A DNA stretch of 49,123 nucleotides from Halieaceae bacterium (GTDB taxonomy: Bacteria > Pseudomonadota > Gammaproteobacteria > Pseudomonadales > Halieaceae). The stretch covers positions 1-49,123 of the forward strand of contig CABYND010000014.1 in assembly GCA_902520195.1 (NCBI GenBank). Reading direction: 5' to 3'. The notes beneath the pieces are model-generated. The model was not told the DNA's origin. It made no database searches and saw nothing but the letters and a program-made list of their open reading frames with translations. This document shows positions 1 through 11,025 of this stretch, in pieces. The position numbers and the translations under genes were made by a program. Each line of letters opens with the position of its first letter. Position 1 is the first letter of the stretch.

Positions 1-911
1 AGGCTCATCCATCGCCCGCCGAACAGCAACAGCCCCGACAGGGAGAGCCCCATCACGGCAAACAAATAGGCCAGCCCAATCACAAAGCCGGTGGACTGCA
101 GTTGAAATCCCCAGCCGACCCAGCGACCTGCGCTCTGCAGGCTGATCAACACGCTGGCAATCAATATAAAAGACGCCACGACCCCCGTCAGATAAGCGAG
201 GCCGTGCCGGCGGTGCTCGTCGGGATCACCTGTGGCGAAGCTCAGCACTTTGAGCGAGAGAATGGGGAACACGCATGGCATGGCATTGAGGATAAAACCC
301 CCAAGGAAGGCCAACCCCAGCGCCAGCAGCAGGGTCATATTTGGACCAGTGGAGGGCGTGTTGGCGACACTCGGAGTCCGGGGCTCAAACGCCGTTGGCG
401 TGACCAAACCGTTCGCAACATCCACCAGCAGATGCTCGGTTTCGGGCGGGTAACAGAGCCCCGCATCCGCACAGCCTTGATAGGTGACCGCAAGCGTCAG
501 CCGCGCCTCGCCACCGGGGAGCGAGACGGCTAGATCGGCCTCATCGTAATAGACCGAAACATCACCAAAGAACTCATCGGTTTTATCCAGCGCAGGTGGA
601 AAGCCGATCGACAGATTTGTCGGGTTGGACGCGTCTGCGTGCCGCACGGTGAACATGTGCTGATAGAGGTAATAGCCCTCGACGATTTGCCAGTGCAGGC
701 GAAGTTGACCGTCCGCGGTCAGCGCACCGTCGAGTCGGTAGGCCTCGCGAACCGGCAGAAATTCACTTTGCTGCTGCAGCGCCGCGGCGAGGTTGTTTTG
801 TGCTTGCCCGGTGGGGCTGTGCAAAAGCACCGAGCAGGCCAGTAGGAGAGAGCTCAGCCAAGCCCTGAACCTAAAAGTCGATGCGATAGTGGTGGCGTCC
901 CTGCCAATCAT
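1..911 (-). CDS. dsbD: Thiol:disulfide interchange protein DsbD, 5' part (runs off window)
   Basis: Inner-membrane electron carrier that moves reducing power from cytoplasmic thioredoxin to periplasmic disulfide isomerases and cytochrome c maturation. About 303 residues are visible. They comprise a signal peptide (residues 1-38), the periplasmic alpha domain with its redox pair C147/C153 in the motif YQGCADAGLCYPP, a linker, and then the first helices of the DsbD transmembrane domain with the core cysteine C213 in NAMPCVFPILSLK. The other core cysteine and the C-terminal thioredoxin domain lie outside the window. The ATG at 911-909 gives a normal signal peptide. The gene lies just downstream of a pentapeptide-repeat gene on the same strand. 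Family assignment is secure from the paired motifs. Confidence 0.93.
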   Translation of the reverse strand, partial: MIGRDATTIASTFRFRAWLSSLLLACSVLLHSPTGQAQNNLAAALQQQSEFLPVREAYRLDGALTADGQLRLHWQIVEGYYLYQHMFTVRHADASNPTNLSIGFPPALDKTDEFFGDVSVYYDEADLAVSLPGGEARLTLAVTYQGCADAGLCYPPETEHLLVDVANGLVTPTAFEPRTPSVANTPSTGPNMTLLLALGLAFLGGFILNAMPCVFPILSLKVLSFATGDPDEHRRHGLAYLTGVVASFILIASVLISLQSAGRWVGWGFQLQSTGFVIGLAYLFAVMGLSLSGLLLFGGRWMS

Positions 912-917
912 GTCCGC

Positions 918-1274
918 TTAGTCCCGGTGATAGCGCAGGCGCGTGCCATGATCGAGGGAAAGCCGGATCTCATCAGCGCTTAAGGCTTCAGGGAAGTACA
1001 CCCCCGACACTTTGGCGTCCATCAGGCTTGCGCCCTCGAGGTTGGTTTCCCGGAAGTCGATGCCGCTGAGATCACAGTTGCGAAAGTAGGCATTGGAGAA
1101 ATCCAATCCCCGAGCGTTCATCCTGCGCAGATCCCGGCCTCGATAATCGCCGCCGGTGAGTTCGCTGGTGTCTAGACTATCGCGATTGGCATTGAAGCCA
1201 TCAACATCTTCCTGGCGCAGCATCTGATACAGCGGGTCTGCCTTGATGACAGGTTTAATCTCTTTGTCGCTCAT
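918..1274 (-). CDS. Small pentapeptide-repeat protein
   Basis: A 118-residue protein. After a charged N-terminal region it carries tandem pentapeptide-type repeats (about residues 40-88, for example LDFSN AYFRN CDLSG IDFRE TNLEG ASLMD), which form a short right-handed quadrilateral beta-helix. No enzyme motif or signal peptide is seen, so it is probably cytoplasmic and structural or protein-binding. The open frame extends upstream to 1340, but that start would overlap the end of the PfkB kinase gene. The ATG at 1274 begins MSDKEIK and leaves a normal gap, so I use it. Cellular role unknown. Confidence 0.8.
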   Translation of the reverse strand: MSDKEIKPVIKADPLYQMLRQEDVDGFNANRDSLDTSELTGGDYRGRDLRRMNARGLDFSNAYFRNCDLSGIDFRETNLEGASLMDAKVSGVYFPEALSADEIRLSLDHGTRLRYHRD

Positions 1275-1308
1275 ACGCTGTGGTGTGTTCCTGTTGGGCG
1301 CTGACGGA

Positions 1309-2310
1309 TCAGTCACCAAAAAATTGGCGGCGCAGTGCAAGACAGGCGTCTCGCTCCAACCGCGGTCCGGAGTATTTTACTACTTCCCCCGCGGCAAGGG
1401 TGGCATATTCGGTGGCGCGCAGATCGGACTCCCCGCGCGACAACGCGTAAAGAAATGCGCCGGCAAACATATCCCCGGCACCATTGGTATTCACTGCCTC
1501 AACGGGCTTGGCGGCAACTCGGTGCAGCGTCTCACCATCCCAGGTCACGGCGCCATCGGCGCCCAAGGTGATCACAAAGCGCCGAGCGACCGATTTGATG
1601 GCCTCAATCGCCGTATCGAGATCGTCACACTGACCCCATTCGAGTGCCTCGGAATCATTACAGAACACCAGCTCCACACCGCCCTCGACCATGGCGGCCA
1701 TGTTGTCGCGGAAGAACTTCACCATGCCCGGGTCCGAAAAGCTGACCGCGGTTTTCACACCGTGTGCTTCAGCGAGCGCTTTGGTTTTCAGCGCGGCCGC
1801 ATGCCCGGAAGGCGAGGTCACCAGATAGCCTTCGAGATAGACCCACTCGGAGCTCTTGATGGCCGCCTCGTCGACCTCGTCGGTGGACAGGGTTTCTGAA
1901 ATGCCGAGGTGGGTATTGAGCGAGCGCTCCGCATCGGGAGTGATTAATACGATGCATTTGCCTGTGACACCGTCGGTACTCCGTTCTGTGAGCCCGTGTA
2001 CCACGCCCGATTGTTCGAGGTCGGCCAGATAAATATCGCCGTCGGCATCCTGTGCCACCTTACAACTCATATAAGTGGGCGCGCCCATCATCGCGGTGGC
2101 GATCATGCTGTTGCCGACGCTGCCTCCCGAGGCATGATTCGCCCGGATCAGGTGATCGGGCAGCGTTGACAGCATGTCGCGTTGCCGTGCCTGATTGACC
2201 AGGGTCATCATGCCTTTCTCTACATTCATTGCTGCCAGTTCGGCGTCGGTCACCTGAATTTCGGTGTCGACTAATGCCGCACCGATGGCATAAGCCGCAT
2301 AGGGTTTCAC
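1309..2310 (-). CDS. PfkB-family carbohydrate/nucleoside kinase (adenosine kinase-like)
   Basis: A 333-residue cytoplasmic kinase of the ribokinase/PfkB fold. The N-terminal substrate region has SGGSVGNSMIATAMMGA (residues 61-77). The C-terminal PfkB signature NTNGAGDMF (274-282) supplies the anion hole and catalytic base D280. The NTNGAGD form and the overall pattern are closest to bacterial proteins annotated as adenosine kinases, but substrate cannot be read from sequence and a sugar kinase is possible. The start is a GTG at 2310 preceded by AGGA at good spacing. The gene is upstream of the pentapeptide-repeat gene and may be co-transcribed with it. Confidence 0.88.
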   Translation of the reverse strand: MKPYAAYAIGAALVDTEIQVTDAELAAMNVEKGMMTLVNQARQRDMLSTLPDHLIRANHASGGSVGNSMIATAMMGAPTYMSCKVAQDADGDIYLADLEQSGVVHGLTERSTDGVTGKCIVLITPDAERSLNTHLGISETLSTDEVDEAAIKSSEWVYLEGYLVTSPSGHAAALKTKALAEAHGVKTAVSFSDPGMVKFFRDNMAAMVEGGVELVFCNDSEALEWGQCDDLDTAIEAIKSVARRFVITLGADGAVTWDGETLHRVAAKPVEAVNTNGAGDMFAGAFLYALSRGESDLRATEYATLAAGEVVKYSGPRLERDACLALRRQFFGD

Positions 2311-2497
2311 AGAGCATGTCCTGTTAGTGGATAAAGCGCTTGCATGATACCGGAAGCCCCGTCACCGTGGGTTGCTAGCACCCAGGCGGTCGCGCCGGCG
2401 CGGGCGTAAACCGCTATGATGTGATCGTCTCGCTGACCTGTGGGGTGGCGCTGGCCGAACCATCCACGACTTTGGTCTCGTACTGATTTGGAGAACG

Positions 2498-3082
2498 ATG
2501 CGCGATCTCACCCGACAACTCGAGAACCGACTCCAAGACTTCAATAAGGAAGAGGCCGGCTTCGAGCCGCGTTCTGGGCGTGCGGCCGTGGCGATGATGG
2601 TGCGGGAGGGCATAGAAGCGACAGAGATGCTCATGATTCGGCGGGCGACTCGTGAGGGTGACCCCTGGTCCGGGCATATGGGTTTTCCCGGCGGCCGACG
2701 CGACCCCGGGGATTCCTCCAATCTTTCCTGTGCGCTGCGAGAGACCCATGAGGAAATCGGCGTGGATCTTGCGCAGTGGGGCACCCCGCTGGGTGAACTG
2801 TCCGATGTGAACACGGGCTGGCGCAAGGACCGGCCCGAAATGCTGGTAACGCCCTTTATCTTTCAGGTCACTGAGTTACCCGAGCTGACCCCCAACCATG
2901 AAGTGGACGACGTGGTGTGGGTGCCGCTGCATTTCCTGCTGGATGAGGCCAATCGAGAGCCGCTGGAGTGGGATTGGAAAGGGCAGAAGATGGAGACAGA
3001 TTCCTATCTGTATGCCAGTTACCGTATTTGGGGCCTGTCGCTCATGATGATCGACGAGATGATGGGGTTGTTGAGACCGTAA
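2498..3082 (+). CDS. Nudix hydrolase, CoA pyrophosphatase-like
   Basis: A 194-residue Nudix enzyme. The segment GHMGFPGGRRDPGD (59-72) followed by RETHEEIGV (81-89) is the Nudix box in the form typical of CoA diphosphatases of the NudL/Nudt7 type, where GG is followed by a DPxD spacer. RETHEE supplies the metal ligands. The preceding MLMIRR...SGHMGFPGG resembles the accessory motif of that subfamily. Likely reaction: hydrolysis of CoA or acyl-CoA to 4'-phosphopantetheine and ADP, in the cytoplasm. It is a lone plus-strand gene, divergent from the PfkB kinase and convergent with the secreted protein at 3245-3982. Substrate is inferred from family only. Confidence 0.88.
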   Translation: MRDLTRQLENRLQDFNKEEAGFEPRSGRAAVAMMVREGIEATEMLMIRRATREGDPWSGHMGFPGGRRDPGDSSNLSCALRETHEEIGVDLAQWGTPLGELSDVNTGWRKDRPEMLVTPFIFQVTELPELTPNHEVDDVVWVPLHFLLDEANREPLEWDWKGQKMETDSYLYASYRIWGLSLMMIDEMMGLLRP

Positions 3083-3244
3083 GTTCTCGTGCCGCTCCCT
3101 ATGGTGGTTAGATTGCCGGTATGACCCCATGACAACAGCTGACGGCGCGCCTAACGAACCGAAACGCAGCAGAAGAGCGAAAAGGAGCAGCGCAGATCGA
3201 AGAAAAGAGTTAAGAGAAGAGTGAAGGGAGGGGTGCGGGCTTTG

Positions 3245-6256
<3,012 letters not shown>

Positions 6257-6325
6257 GACTGACCAATGTTGCTTTTGTTTGCGACGATTATCGCAGGCCG
6301 GGCGCCTCTGCGCACCCCAGCGGGA

Positions 6326-6754
6326 TCAGCCGCTCAATACCGGGCGCAGGTACACTAATAGCACAATCGCAAACAAGAATGAGACGGGCACTTCGTTAAA
6401 GACCCGATAAAACACGTGGGTTCGGTCGTTTTCACCGCGGCAGACCCGGCCTACGTAGATGCCAGTCTGAAAGTGGTAGACCACCAAAGCCACGACCCCC
6501 ATTAGTTTAGCGATCATCCAGCCCGACGACAGGTAGTACTCCCATTGGAAGCTCAAGCGCCACAGCCCGAGTGCAATCGCCAGCACCATAAAGGGGGTGA
6601 CGAAGCGGTACAGCTTGCGTGCCATGATGGCCAACACGGCTTTGGTCTCTGGGTTCGGGCTCTGCGCGTAGTAAACGAGGATACGGGGCAGGTAGAAGAT
6701 ACCTGCGAACCAGCAGACAACGAAGATGACGTGAAAGCCCTGTATCCACAGCAT
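6326..6754 (-). CDS. hemJ: Protoporphyrinogen IX oxidase HemJ
   Basis: Small inner-membrane enzyme (UPF0093 family) that oxidises protoporphyrinogen IX to protoporphyrin IX. Four hydrophobic helices are seen. The family signature is clear in WIQGFHVIFVVCWFAGIFYL followed by PRILVYY near the N-terminus, with ARKLYRF in the middle. An upstream ATG at 6802 would add 16 polar residues. I prefer the ATG at 6754 because AAGGA precedes it by seven bases and it gives 142 residues, the normal size. It is the third haem gene in this block and is divergent from argC. Confidence 0.9.
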   Translation of the reverse strand: MLWIQGFHVIFVVCWFAGIFYLPRILVYYAQSPNPETKAVLAIMARKLYRFVTPFMVLAIALGLWRLSFQWEYYLSSGWMIAKLMGVVALVVYHFQTGIYVGRVCRGENDRTHVFYRVFNEVPVSFLFAIVLLVYLRPVLSG

Positions 6755-6858
6755 GCGGCTGTCCTTCTGCGCTTTGGTAAAAAGCCCGTCCGACCATGAC
6801 ACTGCGCGATCGATCGTGAGACATTACGGCTGCAACACTAACAGAAGCGGGCAGAAAA

Positions 6859-7890
6859 ATGGTGAGGGTTGGAGTCGTCGGCGGGACTGGATACACGGGC
6901 GTGGAGCTGTTGCGGCTGTTGTTACGGCATCCCGAGGCCACCGTGTCTTTGATCACCTCACGGGGTGAGGCTGGCAGGCGCCTTGATGACTTGTCCCCGA
7001 GTCTGTTGGGTGTCTGTGACCTCACCTTTACGGACCCCGCCGAGGCAGACTATTCAGCCTGCGACATTGTGTTTTTTGCGACGCCCCATAACGTCGCCAT
7101 GCTCGAAGTGCCGGCACTGATTGAGCAGGGTATTCGCGTCATCGATTTATCTGCCGACTTTCGCTTGCGCGATGTCGCCGTTTGGGAGCAGTGGTACGGC
7201 GAAAACCACGCGGCACCCGAACTCTGTGCCAAGGCGGTTTATGGCTTACCCGAGGTCAATCGCGACGGGATCCGCGCCGCCCAACTCGTCGCTTGCCCCG
7301 GCTGTTACCCCACCGCAGTGCAATTGGGGTTTCTGCCGTTACTTGAGGCAGGCGTGATCGAAACCAGCGGATTGATTGCCTCCTGCGGATCCGGTGTCAG
7401 TGGCGCTGGCCGTCAAGCCAAGCTTGGCAGTTTGCTCACCGAGGCGGGGGAGAGCTTGGCTGCCTACGGTGTAACCGGCCACAGGCACCTTCCCGAAATG
7501 GAGCAGGGCTTGTCCGGTATGACCGATGAGGCGATACAACTCACGTTTGTGCCACATCTAGTGCCAATGAGTCGCGGCATTCATGCAACCTTGTTCGCCA
7601 GGCTGACATCGTCCGACGTCGATCTGCAGTCTTTGTTTGAGACCCGCTTTGCCGCCGAGCCGGCAGTCGTGGTGCTCCCGCAGGGTGCCCACCCGGCAAC
7701 GCGCGACGTGCGCGGCGCCAATACGTGTCAGCTGTCAGTGGCGCAGCCACAGGGGCGCGATACCGTCGTGGTGATGTCTGCGATTGATAATCTGGTGAAA
7801 GGGGCGGCGGGTCAGGCAGTGCAATGTATGAACATTCTGAGCGGTTACCGAGAGACCATGGGTCTTGACGGTATTGCGCTGGCACCCTGA
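6859..7890 (+). CDS. argC: N-acetyl-gamma-glutamyl-phosphate reductase
   Basis: NADPH-dependent third enzyme of arginine synthesis, converting N-acetylglutamyl phosphate to the semialdehyde. It has 343 residues. The Rossmann motif [18 protein letters not shown] is at the N-terminus and the catalytic cysteine is C149 in [10 protein letters not shown]. The conserved [13 protein letters not shown] follows. It heads a plus-strand run with the DUF6776 gene, bactofilin and erpA. No other arginine gene is nearby, so its position reflects conserved genome order, not an arg operon. Confidence 0.97.
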   Translation: MVRVGVVGGTGYTGVELLRLLLRHPEATVSLITSRGEAGRRLDDLSPSLLGVCDLTFTDPAEADYSACDIVFFATPHNVAMLEVPALIEQGIRVIDLSADFRLRDVAVWEQWYGENHAAPELCAKAVYGLPEVNRDGIRAAQLVACPGCYPTAVQLGFLPLLEAGVIETSGLIASCGSGVSGAGRQAKLGSLLTEAGESLAAYGVTGHRHLPEMEQGLSGMTDEAIQLTFVPHLVPMSRGIHATLFARLTSSDVDLQSLFETRFAAEPAVVVLPQGAHPATRDVRGANTCQLSVAQPQGRDTVVVMSAIDNLVKGAAGQAVQCMNILSGYRETMGLDGIALAP

Positions 7891-7911
7891 GCGATAGGGT
7901 AATTTGGGCTC

Positions 7912-8649
7912 ATGAAAAAACATCAAGAGCGAACAATGGTGGTGCGAGTGCACCCACACGCTTGGCGATGGCGCGCAGGCCCCGCGGCCGGCGCCTTATC
8001 GGTCACCCTGCTGCTAGGGTATTGGTGGGGTGCGAGTAGCGACAGCGAGATGCCTTTTTTTGACAGCCCCGAAGAGAAACTGCGGGATCAGGTGACACAG
8101 CTCTCGGTCGAGCGCGATACCGACCAGCAAACACTGCGGGATCTGAGCGCCAGCCTTGCAGACCAAGCCACCCAGCTCAATGAAATGCGTGAAATGTTGG
8201 CCCTTTATCGGGGGGTCATGATGCCGGATGACAGCGAGGAGGTTGTAGTGTTGAGACCCCCGACGGTCGAATATGACGCCATTAATCATAGCCTGCAGCT
8301 GGTCTCACTCGTCCATCGCGGTACGGGTGATGATGAGATCTATCAGGGCCATCTCTCCGTCTTGGTTGAGGGTTCGCTTGATGAGCAGAACCACACTGTC
8401 AACCTCGCGGCCCTTGACACCGGTCAAGAAAGTAGTGTATTCCCCTTGAGATTCCAGTATTTACAAAAGGTTCAGGTAGCAGTTTCTCTACCGAAGGGCT
8501 TCGTACCAGAGAGTGTTGTGTCATCCCTCAGGCTCGATGAACCGAGGGTCGTAACGCGGGAGCGACGCGATGCACTGGGTGATGCCAACGCCATCGTGGC
8601 AGTAGCGCGGGGCGCCGAGAGAAACGCAACCGATAAAAAGAAGCAATGA
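7912..8649 (+). CDS. DUF6776-type membrane-anchored coiled-coil protein
   Basis: A 245-residue bitopic protein. It has a basic N-terminus, one membrane helix (about 24-41), a coiled coil (about residues 54-100, ending in MREMLALYRGVMMPDD), and a periplasmic beta-rich domain with FPLRFQYLQKVQVAVSLPKG near its end. This layout matches the DUF6776 family found between argC and bactofilin/erpA in many gammaproteobacteria. Its stop overlaps an ATG of the bactofilin frame (ATGA), so the two genes are probably coupled. A role in envelope or cytoskeleton organisation is inferred only from the bactofilin partner. Confidence 0.82.
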   Translation: MKKHQERTMVVRVHPHAWRWRAGPAAGALSVTLLLGYWWGASSDSEMPFFDSPEEKLRDQVTQLSVERDTDQQTLRDLSASLADQATQLNEMREMLALYRGVMMPDDSEEVVVLRPPTVEYDAINHSLQLVSLVHRGTGDDEIYQGHLSVLVEGSLDEQNHTVNLAALDTGQESSVFPLRFQYLQKVQVAVSLPKGFVPESVVSSLRLDEPRVVTRERRDALGDANAIVAVARGAERNATDKKKQ

Positions 8650-8708
8650 TCAAAGACAGGATCACTGAAAAAAAAAGAGCCATCATGCGCAACCCAAAGG
8701 AGGCTGTT

Positions 8709-9137
8709 GTGACGAACTCAGCATCAGGTAGAACAACTTTGATTTCACCCGGTACCACTGTCACAGGCGACATTACTTTTACCGGGCACCTCGATATCGA
8801 AGGTGAAGTCAAAGGCAGCATTCAGGCGGAGCCGGGGCAGGACGCCATCCTGCGCGTCGTTGAGGGCGGTAAGGTGGCAGGTGAGGTGAAGGTGCCTCAT
8901 GCCATGATCAACGGTAAAGTCGAGGGCGATATCCACGCCACCGAGCGTCTCGAGCTCGCCGAGCGGGCTGTTGTCGACGGGGACGTGTATTACAACCTGA
9001 TCGAAATGGCGGTGGGTGCCAAGGTCAACGGCGGATTGCGCTACACCAGTAACGTGGCTGATGATCTGGCCGCGAAGCGTGAGGCCAAGACGGCGGAGAC
9101 CATCCCTAACCCTAACCCGAACCCCACGATTTCCTGA
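8709..9137 (+). CDS. Bactofilin-family polymer-forming protein
   Basis: Bactofilin (DUF583) that self-assembles into nucleotide-free filaments at the membrane. The core beta-helix begins at TLISPGTTVTGDITFTG and continues through short repeats such as IEGEVKGSI, VAGEVKV, INGKVEGDI and VVDGDVYY. The C-terminus ends in an NPNPNPN tail encoded by CCTAAC-like repeats. The frame is open from an ATG at 8646 that overlaps the preceding stop, and another ATG lies at 8685. I prefer the GTG at 8709 because the near-perfect ribosome site AAAGGAGG ends five bases before it, giving 142 residues with the short disordered N-terminus usual for the family. Confidence 0.87.
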   Translation: MTNSASGRTTLISPGTTVTGDITFTGHLDIEGEVKGSIQAEPGQDAILRVVEGGKVAGEVKVPHAMINGKVEGDIHATERLELAERAVVDGDVYYNLIEMAVGAKVNGGLRYTSNVADDLAAKREAKTAETIPNPNPNPTIS

Positions 9138-9169
9138 TCCTCCCGTAAGCCGTCGGGGATCTGCTTTTT
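9136..9169 (+). terminator. Possible Rho-independent terminator after bactofilin
   Basis: GATC...CCCG pairs with CGGGGATC across an eight-base loop, with a two-base bulge on the 5' arm, and is followed by CTTTTTG. It starts at the bactofilin stop codon and lies before erpA, whose own -10-like box is just downstream. The stem is imperfect. Confidence 0.4.
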
Positions 9170-9192
9170 GCGTCCCCCTCGGTGTTTTTCAG

Positions 9193-9198
9193 TAGAAT
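9193..9198 (+). promoter_or_regulatory. Candidate -10 box for erpA
   Basis: TAGAAT matches five of six bases of the sigma-70 -10 consensus and lies about 40 bases before the erpA start. The only -35-like hexamer, TTGCGT, is 19 bases upstream, longer than ideal. No IscR-type site is recognised by eye. Confidence 0.3.
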
Positions 9199-9237
9199 AC
9201 GGCCTTTACCAAGACGGTCCACAGGGAGCCCGACGCC

Positions 9238-9591
9238 ATGACAGTGGTCGAAGCCTTTGACCCCAATGAAATCCGATTGACCGACAACGCGGTGACCAAG
9301 GTCCGTGCGTTGGTCGAGGATGAGGGCAACCCGGGCCTGAAGCTCCGCGTCTATATCACGGGCGGGGGTTGCTCGGGCTTTCAATATGGGTTCTCTTTTG
9401 ACGAAGCCGTCAGTGAAGACGACATGATCATCGAGCGTGACGGTGTCACAGCATTGATCGACGTTATGAGCTATCAGTATCTGGTCGGTAGCGAGGTGGA
9501 TTACTCCGAGGGCCTGGAAGGCTCCAGATTTGTAGTGAATAACCCCAATGCCACTACAACCTGCGGTTGCGGCGCGTCTTTTTCGATCTGA
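9238..9591 (+). CDS. erpA: Iron-sulfur cluster insertion protein ErpA
   Basis: A-type carrier that delivers Fe-S clusters to apoproteins, including IspG/IspH of isoprenoid synthesis. It has 117 residues with the three cluster cysteines C45 ([12 protein letters not shown]), C109 and C111 ([12 protein letters not shown]). The N-terminal [12 protein letters not shown] and the sequence [20 protein letters not shown] are typical of ErpA as distinct from IscA. It is the last gene of the plus-strand argC run and converges on anmK across a repeat-bearing gap. Confidence 0.95.
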   Translation: MTVVEAFDPNEIRLTDNAVTKVRALVEDEGNPGLKLRVYITGGGCSGFQYGFSFDEAVSEDDMIIERDGVTALIDVMSYQYLVGSEVDYSEGLEGSRFVVNNPNATTTCGCGASFSI

Positions 9592-9678
9592 GACGTTTGC
9601 GTTTTATTCAGCGACCCCGCCCCGGCGGATAGCAAGACTAGTAAGACATTCAGGTATCTCGCATTGATTCAGGTCTCC

Positions 9679-9833
9679 TGACATACTATGCTCAGAGCGT
9701 TCTGCGCCGGCTCTGAGCTGACGGCATAACATGCTCAGTGTGTCCTGTAGAGACGCTTGTTTGACGGCAATACGATACCCAGGGCATCCCGCCCCGACGC
9801 TCATCTGACGGCAATACGATACTCAGGGCATCC
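9679..9833. repeat. Array of four degenerate ~40-44 bp direct repeats in the erpA/anmK gap
   Basis: The 339-base gap between convergent erpA and anmK has no credible gene. It contains four head-to-tail units starting at 9679, 9719, 9762 and 9806. Units 3 and 4 share TGACGGCAATACGATAC and CAGGGCATCC and are identical in 27 of 28 bases. Units 1 and 2 are diverged (TGACATACTATGCTCAG and TGACGGCATAACATGCTCAG). Unit spacing is 40, 43 and 44 bases. No strong palindrome was found in the unit. An element lying between convergent genes suggests an intergenic repeat family comparable in position to REP/BIME elements, but I do not recognise the sequence. Confidence 0.7.
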
Positions 9834-9930
9834 ACCCGTAACTTCGGTGCGCGGGGATTCCCGGGTAATACGAATCAAGCTTGTCATGGCAACACTTATT
9901 GGTTGCGCCGCGGGTAACAACGTCTAGTGT

Positions 9931-11025
9931 TCAGGCCGGGAAAATCCCGCCAAGTACCCTTGGGCCTCCTGCGCCGGTCACCGCAGGCACGTTGCTAGGC
10001 TGCCCGGCAAGCGTCTGCTGGGCGAGCCAGGCAAAGGCCCAGGCCTCAACCCATTCAGGATCCACATCGATGGCCTCGGTGGTGGTCACGGCCGTGCCCC
10101 CCAGCCGATCGGTCAGCCGCTGCATGAGCCAGGCATTGTGAGCACCTCCCCCACAGACCCTGACCACATCGAGGGGCTGTTGCGCCAGCGCCAGCGCCAG
10201 GCTTTCCACTGTAAGCTCGGCCAGCGTGCACTGCACGTCGGCTGGTGCCTCGGCGCCACTCAGGTGCGTCGCCAACCAATCGAGATGAAAATATTCCGGG
10301 CCGGTACTTTTTGGCGGGTGCGTGCTGAAGTAGGGGTCTTGCAGCAATGCGCCGAGCAAGGGCGCGATGACGGCGCCGCTCGCTGCCCATTCGCCGTCGC
10401 GATCAAACGGTTCGCCCTGGTGCTTGCCGATCCAAGCGTCCATCAGGGTATTGCCCGGGCCTGTATCCCAGCCTGTGACATCACCGCCCGCCGTCACCAG
10501 GCTGATGTTGGCGATACCGCCAATGTTCACCACTGCAGTGGAGGTTCCCTCGCTGACTAGTCGAGCGCGATGAAAGGCCGGCACCAGTGGCGCGCCCTGG
10601 CCACCTGCGGCCATGTCCCGGCGTCGGAAATCGCTGACCACCGTAATGCCGGTAAGTTCGGCCAGCCGATTCGGGTCGCCGATTTGTAGCGTGAAGGGTG
10701 TGTTGCCCTCGGGGTGGTGGCGGAGCGTCTGGCCGTGGCAACCGATTGCCGCCACGGTCGCAGCCTCTAGCTGTGTCGCCTTCAGTAATGTCGAAACCGC
10801 CACGGCATATTCCTCGGCTAGCTGCACATCGAGTGTGGCCAGTCGGTGTAGTTCGTCCCACCCCGATTGTCGAAACGCTAGAATTTCGTCCCGAAGTGGC
10901 GCCGGCATCGGGCGATGATGGGAGCCAACCAGCTCGCTTTGATTCCCTTCGGTTGAGATGACCACTGCATCAATACCATCGGCACTGGTGCCCGACATGA
11001 GGCCGATAAAGTAGGGCTGCGTCAC
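9931..11025 (-). CDS. anmK: Anhydro-N-acetylmuramic acid kinase
   Basis: Peptidoglycan-recycling kinase that opens the 1,6-anhydro ring of anhMurNAc while phosphorylating it to MurNAc-6-phosphate. The ASKHA fold begins at FIGLMSGTSADGIDAV. Further signatures are CHGQTLRHHPEG, LQIGDPNRLAELTG, VVSDFRRRDMAAGGQGAPLV and NIGGIANISL. The frame is open to 11085, but a GTG at 11025 overlaps the stop of the M23 peptidase gene as GTGA, puts the family start VTQPYFIGLMSG in place, and gives 364 residues, so I choose it. Translational coupling with the murein peptidase is likely. nagZ, which makes its substrate, is at 15048. Confidence 0.94.
   Translation of the reverse strand: MTQPYFIGLMSGTSADGIDAVVISTEGNQSELVGSHHRPMPAPLRDEILAFRQSGWDELHRLATLDVQLAEEYAVAVSTLLKATQLEAATVAAIGCHGQTLRHHPEGNTPFTLQIGDPNRLAELTGITVVSDFRRRDMAAGGQGAPLVPAFHRARLVSEGTSTAVVNIGGIANISLVTAGGDVTGWDTGPGNTLMDAWIGKHQGEPFDRDGEWAASGAVIAPLLGALLQDPYFSTHPPKSTGPEYFHLDWLATHLSGAEAPADVQCTLAELTVESLALALAQQPLDVVRVCGGGAHNAWLMQRLTDRLGGTAVTTTEAIDVDPEWVEAWAFAWLAQQTLAGQPSNVPAVTGAGGPRVLGGIFPA

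Noticed and set aside
3129-3224. A 31-codon frame coding for a very basic, Arg/Lys/Glu-rich peptide in the gap after the Nudix gene.
   Set aside because: No ribosome site, purine-rich composition bias explains the charged residues, and no known family. Not enough to call a gene.
9103-9125. Telomere-like CCTAAC repeats.
   Set aside because: They lie inside the bactofilin reading frame and encode its NPNPN tail; chance codon use for Asn-Pro.
9604-9804. A 66-codon minus-strand frame across the erpA/anmK gap.
   Set aside because: It is read through the degenerate direct repeats, so the frame is not kept between units, and it shows no protein family features.
9679-9833. Repeat array considered as a CRISPR.
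   Set aside because: Only four degenerate units, no constant repeat separated by unique equal spacers, and no cas gene in the window.
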